The notes: generated by a model not told the origin, from the letters alone. 64,000 nt of DNA from JBKCUI01 sp052161605 (GCA_052161605.1 CP197409.1); one strand, 5' to 3'; numbered from the stretch's first letter, positions 8,434 through 16,026 are shown. A program made the numbers and translations.

Positions 8434-9792
8434 ATGGCAGGCTCCTTTGTAGGAGGCTTGGTCAGTGGTGTTGGCGATGTCTTGGGGGCGATGGTCAATT
8501 GGCCCGGCACCCTAGGGAGCATGATCGATACGATCTCGAACATGAGCGCCAGCGACATCCTCGATGGTGTGCAAGTAGCTCTCGATGTGGTCGGGTTCAT
8601 CCCCGTGGTTGGTGAGATCGCTGACGGGATCAACGGCGTGATTCACTTGGCCCGCGGGAACTATGCCGACGCAGCCTTGTCGTTCACCTCTATGATCCCG
8701 GTCGTGGGAGATGCGATCGGCAAGGGAGGCAAAGCGGCGAAGTTTCTCATCAACAAAGCCGATGACATTCTGGCTGCTGGGAAATGGGTCAAGTGCAAGG
8801 TCACCGGCAAGGGTTGTTTCGTTGCAGGTACCAAGGTCTGGGTGTCGGCGACAGTGGACGCTTCGGTGGGTAGCGCTCACGCCAACCTTGCTTCGTCACC
8901 CTTCCGCGATTCCGATCCAACGAAGTTTACCGAGGTAGCACTCCTTGCAGGGACGATTGACAAGCAATCGATCGAAACGGTCGCGATCGGTTCTCGTGTG
9001 GCGGGGGAGAATCCTCGTCCGTGGGAATACGATGGTGAATTTTCGGAGCCTGATTCGGCGACTTGGTCCCTAGCTCGCTTCTCGTTGCAGAAGGAGGATG
9101 GGAGCTGGATTGACGTCGAGATGATTCGGCCTGCCGAGTACTGGGAACAGCAAGGGGCGGTTCCCGGAGAGCTGACGTACGTCGAATTCCCGGAACTCGA
9201 AGCATCGGGACTTGCCAAGGTAACATCCATTGAGCCGTGTCCTCCGATTGCAAGCGGGACGGGACAAGTGGTTACGGCGCGGATTGTAACTCGGCAGGTA
9301 GCTGAGTTGGTGGAGATCGAATTCGTTGGTGGTGAGACGCTTGCGGGGACTCCGCAGCACCCGATTTGGTCGATCGAGCGTCAAGATTGGGTGGAGCTGG
9401 GTGAGTTAGAGGTCGGTGAGCATCTCTGGACCGAAGCTGGTCCGATCGAGATTTCCTCAACTCGTCTCCTCAGCACAGGCGAGAGCGTTTATAATCTGGA
9501 AGTGCATGGGCACCACATCTACCAAGTCACCGAACTTGGGGTGTTGGTGCATAATGCTGGTGGGATTCAAAAATACAACAGTGGTTGGATAGGCAAGCTC
9601 ATCAAGTCTGGAAGGAAAATTCCTGATGCCATAAAGGACAGTGCACGGCTTCATGGTCATCACATCGTGATGAAGGCAAAATTTTGGGGCAAATCATGGG
9701 GACGATATGTCAGGGGTTCTCAAGAAATTTTGCGTCGTGCTGGAATTAACATCAATGACCTTCGAAACCTTGCAATCGCCATCAATCAATGA
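8434..9792 (+). CDS. Displaced polymorphic-toxin module 2: pre-toxin, HINT domain and nuclease tip, cut by an in-frame TGA
   Basis: 452 residues as read. The frame is open back to a TAG at 8377, with coding-like residues (AWASEATGWSGFAM) before the first ATG, so this is a headless 3' cassette. Order: pre-toxin module (about 35-105, nearly the same as in the gene at 6941); HINT autoprocessing domain from GCFVAGT (Cys128) to LVHNAGG (His373-Asn374), which in this family releases the toxin tip; then a nuclease tip with LHGHHIVMK near residue 408 and LRRAGININDLRNL, resembling AHH/HNH-type tips. TGA at 9790-9792 ends the product after AIAINQ, but coding-like sequence continues in frame to 9939 (separate entry). 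Whether the shortened tip is active is unknown. Confidence 0.8.
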   Translation: MAGSFVGGLVSGVGDVLGAMVNWPGTLGSMIDTISNMSASDILDGVQVALDVVGFIPVVGEIADGINGVIHLARGNYADAALSFTSMIPVVGDAIGKGGKAAKFLINKADDILAAGKWVKCKVTGKGCFVAGTKVWVSATVDASVGSAHANLASSPFRDSDPTKFTEVALLAGTIDKQSIETVAIGSRVAGENPRPWEYDGEFSEPDSATWSLARFSLQKEDGSWIDVEMIRPAEYWEQQGAVPGELTYVEFPELEASGLAKVTSIEPCPPIASGTGQVVTARIVTRQVAELVEIEFVGGETLAGTPQHPIWSIERQDWVELGELEVGEHLWTEAGPIEISSTRLLSTGESVYNLEVHGHHIYQVTELGVLVHNAGGIQKYNSGWIGKLIKSGRKIPDAIKDSARLHGHHIVMKAKFWGKSWGRYVRGSQEILRRAGININDLRNLAIAINQ

Positions 9793-9939
9793 CATACCAA
9801 AGAATACGCCAAGGCCGTATTCAAAGCCCTCCGAGAAGCACAGAAAAAGTCAAAGAACCAAGCTGAGCTAACAAATAATGTGACGGACGCACTTAAAAAT
9901 ATTGCAGATACTTTGGGCAAAGGAAGGACTTTTCCATGA
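9793..9939 (+). pseudogene. In-frame continuation of toxin 2 beyond the TGA
   Basis: After TGA 9790-9792 the same frame stays open for 48 codons to TGA 9937-9939. It starts HTKEYAKAVFKALREAQKK and ends GKGRTFP, an amphipathic helical tail of the sort that follows AHH/HNH nuclease tips. The final TGA overlaps the ATG of the immunity gene (ATGA at 9936-9939), which is the expected original end. The upstream stop therefore looks like a nonsense mutation (one base from GGA or CGA), a base-call error, or a readthrough site. Confidence 0.75.
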
Positions 9940-11102
9940 GTGACGAATTATACACAGGTACCCCATACGCGAATCTCTTCAGTGCATTGAATTTTCAACA
10001 TGATTTAGGGATGATTCAAAAGATCCTCGACGAGTACCCTCGTCTAAAGAAAAAGGTCGGCCTTAAGTTTTTGTGTGAAGCGGCACGAAGATCGACGCCC
10101 GAGATCATAAGCTGGCTGGCGCAGAACGGTTGGGATGTCAATCATTTTGATGGCTATTTTAGCGTGCTGTCATCTGCGATTACGAATGGTAAGTACGAGA
10201 ATGCGAAGTGCTTGTTGGATCTGGGGGCTGACCCGGATCTTGACTGTCCATTGTTCGCAGTTGCAGGTGCAAGTGACGAAACCGATGATCTTGTTCCGTT
10301 GGCGCAACTTCTGCTAGATTACGGTGCAGATATTAATCAAGTCTATGTTGTAGACAACACGCAGGTGCCTGATAAAACGCCGCTTGATCGTGCGGAAGAA
10401 TTAGGACTTGCTGAACTCACCGCATTTTTGCGATCCAAAGGGGCGTTGCGAGCCAGAGAGCTTTCTGGCAGCAACGCTCCGTTGAACGACGACCACCACG
10501 ATGTCGTTTCACGACATTTTGCAAAGATAGGGCCGGTAGAGGCTACCTCCTATACGCAAATCGTTTCACCCACGCAAATTGTCGTTCGAATAATGAAGGA
10601 CGATGAAGCTGGCCTAGCATTGCTTTTTACAGAGGGCTTAAGTCGGTACGAACTCAAGGTACCAAAGGGAAAGGAGGCTTTTCGATTCGCAGAGCTGATG
10701 CTTTATGTGCCAATCGCAATGATAGACCCAAAAATAACTGGACTTGATCCAACGAAGGCCTGGCCAGTTCAGTGGATGTTTAAGATTGCGACGTACACAG
10801 TGGAGTCTGGAAATTGGCTTGGGGAGGGCGCTACCAGCTTCGCAGACGAAGAGTTACTGCCACTTGGACCAGGGACTAGTTTTACTGCATGGATGCTTGC
10901 GCTTGCGACCGGAAATGAATTTAGAATTCCATTTGGAACTAAAGAAGAGATTAGGATGTATCAGATGTTTCCACTTTACACGGAAGAGTATCTATTATTC
11001 AGGGACGAAGGTTTTGAGGCGTTGTTCGAACGACTTGAAGACGTGGGGTTTCCCGAATTCGTAGATGTCAATCGCCAGAACTTGGTTGCTAGCCGTAAAT
11101 GA
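9936..11102 (+). CDS. Ankyrin-repeat plus SUFU-domain immunity protein
   Basis: 388 residues. The ATG overlaps the original stop of toxin 2 (ATGA). Residues about 1-170 hold ankyrin-type repeats (for example GKYENAKCLLDLGADPDLD and LAQLLLDYGADINQVY). Residues about 195-388 match the Suppressor-of-fused (SUFU) fold, with a conserved WPVQWMFKIATYTVESGNWLG segment and a FRIPFGTKEEIRMYQMFPLY stretch. SUFU is an established immunity superfamily paired with nuclease tips in polymorphic toxin systems, and ankyrin repeats are also seen as immunity modules. Here both are fused. The gene looks intact while its partner toxin is truncated, as expected if protection is still useful. Confidence 0.8.
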   Translation: MSDELYTGTPYANLFSALNFQHDLGMIQKILDEYPRLKKKVGLKFLCEAARRSTPEIISWLAQNGWDVNHFDGYFSVLSSAITNGKYENAKCLLDLGADPDLDCPLFAVAGASDETDDLVPLAQLLLDYGADINQVYVVDNTQVPDKTPLDRAEELGLAELTAFLRSKGALRARELSGSNAPLNDDHHDVVSRHFAKIGPVEATSYTQIVSPTQIVVRIMKDDEAGLALLFTEGLSRYELKVPKGKEAFRFAELMLYVPIAMIDPKITGLDPTKAWPVQWMFKIATYTVESGNWLGEGATSFADEELLPLGPGTSFTAWMLALATGNEFRIPFGTKEEIRMYQMFPLYTEEYLLFRDEGFEALFERLEDVGFPEFVDVNRQNLVASRK

Positions 11103-11117
11103 ATGTGCAAATTAGCC

Positions 11118-11166
11118 TTCCGGCGCTGCAGGACATTCTGGAAAAATGCGTTCGAGAACTCGGCGT
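11118..11166 (+). repeat. Dispersed ~50-bp repeat, copy 2
   Basis: CTTCCGGCGCTGCAGGACAT followed by TCTGGAAAAATGCG and TTCGAGAACTCGG, starting 15 bases after the immunity gene stop. It matches the copies at 5256 and 13655, and similarity to the 5256 copy runs on for about 30 more bases. It marks the right end of the toxin-immunity segment. From here to 11496 I see no gene; the ORFs at 11244 and 11288 have no family resemblance. Confidence 0.8.
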
Positions 11167-11496
11167 TATTAGATGAGTTGATGGTGCGGCTAGAGTTTCC
11201 CTGAGACGCATCTTGTGCAATCGATGAACCAAGGCTCACTTCGGTGCAATTGGGCGATCTGTTGGGGTGTTTCTATAGTTTTGTGAGTTGGTTCTCACTC
11301 GATTTTCTGACTTTCGACGGACTGTCAGACATCACTCGAGCTTGCTGCGCGCTTGGTGCTCCACTTTTCTTGGTTCATGGCACATGTGCACATGGCTTAG
11401 CTCGTGTTGTTTTGGAGGGAGACAAGCGATCGTTCGCGTTCCCTTCGCTGCTTCCTTGAGGAGTTTGGCTGACGTACCGGAGTGGATTACAGGTGC

Positions 11497-11718
11497 TTAA
11501 CGATCAAGCGGCAAGAGGCGGACACGAAGACGCGCACGATCAATGATCATAAGTGCGCCTGAGTTTAAATCGGACTCATGTGCATTCAATTCCCCTAACA
11601 AAAGCTTACCAATTTGAGAAGGCATTAGCTCTTGAGTTCGAACTTGCACAACGCTTGGCTTCGCTGCTCTAGTGGCAGTTAACATTGCTCCAAAGTCTAA
11701 ATCATGGGTCAACAATAT
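11497..11718 (-). pseudogene. C-terminal half of a DUF5615 (PIN-like) toxin
   Basis: The translated stretch ILLTHDLDFGAMLTATRAAK through GALMIIDRARLRVRLLPL matches the C-terminal half of DUF5615 PIN-like toxins, including the conserved THDLDFG acidic motif. The N-terminal ~50 residues with the first acidic motif (normally MKFLIDxxL) are missing. The frame upstream reads into the neighbouring DUF433 gene in another phase. A single deletion that fused the end of the antitoxin to the middle of the toxin explains both. The protein should be inactive. Confidence 0.8.
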
Positions 11719-11905
11719 CGCAATAAGACAGTGCTGCCCTAATATCCTCTCGTTCCAAATACGGATATGCACCGAGAATGTCGTCTTCAGAAGAACCCGT
11801 TGCAAGTAAACCAACAATTGTGCCCACCGTTACCCGAAGTCCCCTTACGCAGGGCTTACCACCCATAACTAATGGGTCTAACTTAATTCGTGATTCAAAG
11901 CTCAT
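11702..11905 (-). CDS. DUF433 antitoxin-like protein, C-terminus altered by deletion
   Basis: 67 residues from ATG 11905 (a TTG at 11917 is in frame). IKLDPLVMGGKPCVRGLRVT, then VGTIVGLLATGSSEDDIL and a YPYLEREDIRAAL motif, are diagnostic of DUF433, the winged-helix-like antitoxin partner of DUF5615 toxins. The usual ending after AALxYA is replaced here by SYCDIVDP*, read from toxin sequence in the wrong frame. The two genes overlap because of the deletion. The DNA-binding part is intact, so an orphan regulator remains possible. Confidence 0.8.
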   Translation of the reverse strand: MSFESRIKLDPLVMGGKPCVRGLRVTVGTIVGLLATGSSEDDILGAYPYLEREDIRAALSYCDIVDP

Positions 11906-12005
11906 GTCATGCCTCAATTTGATCGCCTATGTCTTAATTTTACCACAATAATCTTGCAACACAAATAGGGCGGGACAATTTGGTGCCATCCATCGATTGA
12001 GCGTT

Positions 12006-12202
12006 CCTAGCTCGCTTCTCATTGCAGAAGGAGGATGGGAGCTGGATCGATGTCGAGATGATTCGGCCTGCCGAGTACTGGGAACAGCAAGGAGCGGTTC
12101 CCGGAGAGCTGACGTACGTGGAATTCCCGGAACTCGAAGCATCGGGACTTGCCAAGGTAACGTCCATTGAGCCGTGTCCTCCCATTGCAAGCGGGACGGG
12201 AA
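12006..12202 (+). pseudogene. Orphan HINT-domain fragment, duplicate of part of toxin 2
   Basis: About 195 bases nearly identical to 9067-9263 of the toxin 2 gene; I count only a handful of mismatches. It encodes the same LARFSLQKEDGSWIDVEM to PPIASGTG segment with neither end of the domain. Left and right of it homology stops abruptly. Such a fragment cannot function alone but is an ideal substrate for gene conversion or recombination with a full HINT toxin. Confidence 0.9.
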
Positions 12203-12263
12203 ACAATCAGTGCCACCCAGGTAATCTCCCGCACAGTGTCTCCATGGCGCTCCCTGCCTTAAA

Positions 12264-12369
12264 ATATTCACACCGCAAGAGATAAGAGAAACGCAAGAGG
12301 AACAATGATCAACTATTCTCAAGACAACTCTTGCGTCACTCCCATCTCTCGCGGTGTAATCCTGTCAAC
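12264..12369. repeat. 106-bp palindromic element, copy 1 (MITE/REP-like)
   Basis: Same length and about 90 percent identical to 34605-34710. The ends are inverted copies of each other: ATATTCACACCGC...GAGAT on the left against ATCTCTCGCGGTGTAAT on the right. An inner pair (ACGCAAGAG against ACTCTTGCGT) extends the hairpin. It carries no ORF. Copy 2 lies inside a RAYT transposase relic, and RAYT enzymes are known to be linked to REP-type palindromes. Confidence 0.85.
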
Positions 12370-12408
12370 CGAGTTTCGCGGGTCGCTTCGCGCTGTGTCC
12401 CTCACTTT

Positions 12409-12615
12409 TTAGGCCATTAGCGGTCTCCGTTCTTCCAGATCGGAAGACCAACTCACGAAGACGATGATCATACGAGTTCTGTTGGCGTTTGCGGCTAGGT
12501 CGGCCCGCTCTTGCTCCGTAAATTTTCCTTCATTTTTACGATCCATCAAAGACGCGAGATGCCGGTCAGCTCGCTCCGGCAATTTGAGTGTTGCAACAGT
12601 CTCGACCCATTTTTG
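12409..12615 (-). pseudogene. Fragment of a small conserved antitoxin-like protein
   Basis: The minus-strand frame encodes VATLKLPERADRHLASLMDR then NEGKFTEQERADLAANAN, resembling the central part of a small family with the pattern LPxxxDxxLxxLMDRNNxGxLTxxEREELEALV found in cyanobacteria and planctomycetes. Upstream there is an immediate TAA (12616-12618), so the N-terminus is gone. After ANAN the sequence no longer follows the family. I regard it as a relic; the family link is from memory and not certain. Confidence 0.45.
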
Positions 12616-12826
12616 TTAACTCAATGGTTCGAGATGGAATACTAGTCCAATTGGAAGGCAAGTTTGAAGAACAGTTTCGAACTCGTTCCGACCTTGAGTA
12701 ACCGACCGAGCGGGGCTCGAACCCATCTAAACGTCTGCCTGCAAACAACTTGCGTAATTTTCGAAAAGAGAGTATTGTTACGAAGAGGGTTGCGGTCGGG
12801 GAGGTGACCTGGGGATGGGGGCAACC

Positions 12827-13057
12827 ATGAGCAGAATTCAAGACGTCGAACAACTTCAGCTAGAAGCGTACCGTCGCATGACGGGTGAGGAGCGGTTGCG
12901 CATTGGGCTTGGACTCTACGAGGCGTCGCTAGCAGTTGCTCGTGAGGGAATTCGCAATCGATTCCCAGAAGCCGACGATACGGAGGTTGAGGAGAGATTG
13001 CGCACGCGAATTCGTGCAGGGTATGAAATCGAGTCGTCGCGGCAGAGGCGATCGTGA
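12827..13057 (+). CDS. Small hypothetical protein paired with a nucleotidyltransferase
   Basis: 76 residues from ATG 12827 (an in-frame ATG 12 bases upstream is an alternative). It is highly charged and helical: EAYRRMTGEERLRIGLGLYE, then FPEADDTEVEERLRTRIRAG. The pattern MTGEERLRIGLxLYExxLxxAREGI recurs in small ORFs next to nucleotidyltransferases in many genomes; the function is not known to me. It overlaps the next gene by 4 bases (GTGA), so both are made from one transcript. By context it could be the partner of a toxin-antitoxin-like pair. Confidence 0.7.
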   Translation: MSRIQDVEQLQLEAYRRMTGEERLRIGLGLYEASLAVAREGIRNRFPEADDTEVEERLRTRIRAGYEIESSRQRRS

Positions 13058-13602
13058 CGGAGGAGGAGTTGCTGGTTGATTGCCTCCGAAGGCTGGAAGA
13101 TTCCGGCATTGGTTACATGTTGGTCGGATCTATGGCGGGCAACTTTTGGGGCGTGCCTCGTTCGACCCACGATATCGACTTTGTGATCGAGTACGACGAG
13201 ACTCAGATCGCCGCAATCATCTCGGCTTTTCAAGATGATTTCTTCATCCAAGAAATCAGTGTTCAGTCCGGTCTTCGTCCTCCGCACCAATTCAAAGCTC
13301 TCGATAATCGATCCGCGTTGAAAGTTGACTTCTTCCGAGTGGCAGGTGACGAGTATGAATTTGAAAGGTTCCGGCGGCGAAAGCGAGTCAGCTTGTTCAA
13401 ACAGCCCGCGTGGATCGCTGCGGCTGAAGATGTGCTGCTACATAAGTTGCGTTGGCACAAGATGAGTCCTACTGACCGTCAATTGAGCGACGCTCGCGGT
13501 ATCCTGCTCGTATCAGGCGAAACTTTGGACCAAGCCTACATGGAGCATTGGGCTGATCAAATCGGTGTTATAGATTTGCTGCTTAGAGTAATGCGTGACT
13601 AA
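13054..13602 (+). CDS. Nucleotidyltransferase-like protein (AbiEii/MNT-like)
   Basis: 182 residues, GTG start overlapping the previous stop. The N-terminal segment GIGYMLVGSMAGNFWGVPRS followed by THDIDFVIE matches the GS...DxD core of minimal nucleotidyltransferases: the GS at about residues 24-25, then D-I-D near 38-40. A third acidic residue is likely in SALKVDFFRV. Such enzymes transfer nucleotides to tRNA or proteins and serve as toxins or antitoxins (AbiEii, MenT, MNT). Paired with the small gene at 12827 it probably forms a two-gene defence or addiction unit. A degraded second copy is at 5030-5238. Confidence 0.75.
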   Translation: MTEEELLVDCLRRLEDSGIGYMLVGSMAGNFWGVPRSTHDIDFVIEYDETQIAAIISAFQDDFFIQEISVQSGLRPPHQFKALDNRSALKVDFFRVAGDEYEFERFRRRKRVSLFKQPAWIAAAEDVLLHKLRWHKMSPTDRQLSDARGILLVSGETLDQAYMEHWADQIGVIDLLLRVMRD

Positions 13603-13654
13603 TGCGTTTTCGAGGCGTCCTACTCTTCGATCAAGCATTAGGTTTGACGAACCG

Positions 13655-13703
13655 CTCTCCGTCGCGGCAGGACATTCTGGAAAAATGCGTTCGAGAACTC
13701 TCG
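13655..13703 (+). repeat. Dispersed ~50-bp repeat, copy 3
   Basis: CGTCGCGGCAGGACATTCTG followed by GAAAAATGCGTTCGAGAACTC, matching copies at 5256 and 11118. It lies inside an 89-codon frame (13602-13871) that begins at a TAATG overlap with the nucleotidyltransferase gene. That frame runs into the end of proB and has no recognisable family, so I do not call it as a gene. Confidence 0.8.
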
Positions 13704-13839
13704 GCACGGTTAGCGTCTATTTACGCAAACCCTAACTCAGACGCGTCGTGGTTGGTGAAAGAATGGTCAGCCCCAAGAATGGGTATGACGATCGCGTTGG
13801 GAATCGATGTTTTGGAGGTTAATACTACGCCATCGTTGA

Positions 13840-14982
13840 TCAAATCAACGTTAGGTTGTCCCGATGGATAACCTCTTCGTAGGGGCACCGACCAAGTATC
13901 TGTGCAATGAGGTCGGAGCGGCAGCCTCGTATCTTGCGCAAGCTTTCCGCGTTGTAGTTGATGAGCCCCCGTGCGATTTCGTTGCCTTCCAAGGTGAGAA
14001 CGGAAACGATGTCCCCCTTTTGAAAGTTACCGACCACCTCCTTGATTCCGATGGCAAGCAAGCTTCGCCCTTTCTCAATCATGGCTGAAGCAGCTCCTGC
14101 GTCGACGATCAATCCACCGTTGGGTTGGGCTGAGAATCCAATCCATCGCTTCTTAGGAGCAAGCGTTCGAAGTTGGGGTAGAAACGCGGTACCAATTTCA
14201 TCTCCCTCGAAGAGTCTGATGAGAATATCAGGTTCCCTGCCGCCTGCGATTACCACACCCTGGCCACTCATGGTAACGAAGCGAGCTGCCGCTAGCTTGC
14301 TCGCCATGCCTCCCTTACTAACCCCTGTCTTCTTATCTTTGACGAGCTCCTCAACCGATTCGTCGACCGTCGCAACCGTAGAGATCACTTTGGCATTCGC
14401 GTCCGATGGATCTCGATCATAGAGCCCACTCACGTCGGACAATATCACGAGGCTGCTTCGCTCCAGCAGCCCTGCCACCATACCTGCTAGCCGATCATTG
14501 TCTCCAAAGGTGGTTTGCAATTCATCGATCGCTACCGTGTCGTTTTCGTTGATAATGGGAATGGCTCCCAGTTCGAGTAGGCGGCGAATCGTATTTCGCA
14601 CATTGAGGTACGCCACCCGATCATCGAGCTCCGAGGCCGTCAGCAGAATCTGGGCCGCGAATTTCGAATGCTTTGCAAAGATCTCTTCGTAGACTTGAAT
14701 CAAATGAGTTTGCCCGACCGCAGCGACCGCTTGCAAGGTTGCTAGATCAGAGGGGCGCCCTGGCAAACCGAGACGTCCAACACCACTCGCAACGGCACCG
14801 CTGGAAACCAGCACCACCTGCTTCTTGGCGTTAGCCAGAAACACGAGCTGCCGAGCAAGGTTTTCGACCTGCTCCCGGTCCAGAATCCCACCCTCCTTGG
14901 TCAAGGTTCGGGATCCCACTTTTACTACCCATATATCCGACTCGAGGAGAAACTGCCTCGGGGTAATGCTGTTCATGTTCAA
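13840..14982 (-). CDS. proB: Glutamate 5-kinase
   Basis: 380 residues, full length for a ProB with a C-terminal PUA domain. It phosphorylates L-glutamate with ATP, the first step of proline synthesis, in the cytoplasm. Amino-acid kinase motifs are clear: WVVKVGSRTLT at the start, VLVSSGAVASG, a PIINENDTVAIDE segment with FGDNDRLA for glutamate and nucleotide binding, and SDVSGLYDRDP. The last ~80 residues (GLIVDAGAASAMIEKGRSLL onward) form the PUA domain. The ATG at 14982 is followed by an in-frame ATG two codons later. No proA or obg lies next to it here. It borders the accessory island on its right side. Confidence 0.95.
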   Translation of the reverse strand: MNMNSITPRQFLLESDIWVVKVGSRTLTKEGGILDREQVENLARQLVFLANAKKQVVLVSSGAVASGVGRLGLPGRPSDLATLQAVAAVGQTHLIQVYEEIFAKHSKFAAQILLTASELDDRVAYLNVRNTIRRLLELGAIPIINENDTVAIDELQTTFGDNDRLAGMVAGLLERSSLVILSDVSGLYDRDPSDANAKVISTVATVDESVEELVKDKKTGVSKGGMASKLAAARFVTMSGQGVVIAGGREPDILIRLFEGDEIGTAFLPQLRTLAPKKRWIGFSAQPNGGLIVDAGAASAMIEKGRSLLAIGIKEVVGNFQKGDIVSVLTLEGNEIARGLINYNAESLRKIRGCRSDLIAQILGRCPYEEVIHRDNLTLI

Positions 14983-15035
14983 ATTCGTTGGAGGACAAAA
15001 CCGTTTCAGGAAAAACTAGTTGGAGAGCGTTGAGC

Positions 15036-15065
15036 TGCCAATTTGCGATATGCCAATTTGCGATA
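15036..15065 (+). repeat. 15-bp tandem duplication upstream of proB
   Basis: Two exact copies of TGCCAATTTGCGATA, one after the other, about 55-85 bases upstream of the proB start. The rest of the 440-base gap between proB and ndk shows no gene. Paired copies at this distance could be regulator sites, but this is only a positional guess. Confidence 0.7.
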
Positions 15066-15422
15066 TGCTAGCCGATGTTAAGCCATTTTGGGGACGAAGG
15101 AGAATGGGGAATTGTCGGAAAAACAGTCCTCTCATCGCGACGCGTGTTGAGCTGCCGCCTAGTGAACCGACACTAAGCCCCCCGCAATGGCAATTACCTG
15201 GCCTTTGCGTTGAAACAGCCTGTCTGATAATGCACGTTGCCTAGGTGATTTGTTGGGTGTGCAAAAAAGCTTGGCACCTCACTTTTCTTGCTAAGGGTTT
15301 TGAACTAGCCACAAACCTGGAAATCGAAACAATAGGTGAGGCTGGCAAAATCTCTTGAAATCGGCGGAATGGGTCCGATTCTCGCAGGCGGCCGATAATC
15401 CTTCCCCCACTGGTAACTTAGC

Positions 15423-15884
15423 ATGGAAACATCATTAGTCTTATTGAAACCTGATTGTGTACAGCGGCGTCTCGTCGGCGAGGTTATCGCCCGATTCGAG
15501 CGAAAGGGATTGAACATCGTCGCGATGAAAATGATCCAGGTAACCCCCGAGCTATCGAAGCAGCACTACGCAGAGCACGTAACCAAGTCCTTTTATCAAA
15601 ACCTAGAGGACTTTATCACTTCCGCACCGATCGTGGCCATGGCCGTCGAAGGTCTGGAAGCGATTCGGGTCATCCGTGAAATGCTGGGTGCGACCAACGG
15701 CCTTAAGGCGGCCCCCGGAACGATTCGAGGGGATTTTTCGAGCTCCCGACAAATGAACTTGGTTCACGCATCGGATAGTCCTGAGTCCGCTGCTCGCGAG
15801 TTGGCATTGTATTTCGAAGCGTCGGAAATTTGCTCGTACACTCCGACCTTGGTCGGTAGCTTCCGAGCGAGTGACGAAGGCTAG
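15423..15884 (+). CDS. ndk: Nucleoside diphosphate kinase
   Basis: 153 residues, usual length. It transfers the gamma phosphate of ATP to other NDPs through a phosphohistidine. The start METSLVLLKPDCVQRRLVGE is typical, and the catalytic His is in NLVHASDS (His115). GTIRGDF and the Ser/Glu spacing after the His are conserved. The last residues (SYTPTLVGSFRASDEG) extend slightly beyond many bacterial homologues. It is followed by typA on the same strand after about 140 bases, so co-transcription is possible. Confidence 0.95.
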   Translation: METSLVLLKPDCVQRRLVGEVIARFERKGLNIVAMKMIQVTPELSKQHYAEHVTKSFYQNLEDFITSAPIVAMAVEGLEAIRVIREMLGATNGLKAAPGTIRGDFSSSRQMNLVHASDSPESAARELALYFEASEICSYTPTLVGSFRASDEG

Positions 15885-15891
15885 CTGTAGT

Positions 15892-15919
15892 CGGTTTGGG
15901 GATCTCGCGACCCGAACCG
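15892..15919 (+). terminator. Possible hairpin after ndk
   Basis: CGGTTTGGG and CCCGAACCG form a 9-bp stem with one G-U pair and a 10-base loop, 8 bases after the ndk stop. No T-run follows, so it may be an attenuating or RNA-stabilising hairpin rather than a true intrinsic terminator. Confidence 0.3.
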
Positions 15920-16026
15920 CAAAGAAGCTGTAGACGATCTTATTCGGTATGTTCGAACCTTTGCAGTGTGCAGAGGTCGCTAGGATAGAGGTCGCGTTAG
16001 TATTGAATATAAAGATCTGATCTGTC

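Noticed and set aside
9790..9792. TGA as a selenocysteine codon
   Set aside because: I see no SECIS-like hairpin directly downstream, no known selenoprotein of this family, and the site is not a redox Cys position.
11244..11500. Overlapping ORFs in the gap after the immunity gene
   Set aside because: Two frames open over the same bases with Cys/Trp/Ser-rich composition and no family resemblance.
13602..13871. 89-codon ORF after the nucleotidyltransferase
   Set aside because: It contains the dispersed repeat, runs into the proB end and has no recognised family; its TAATG overlap may be chance.
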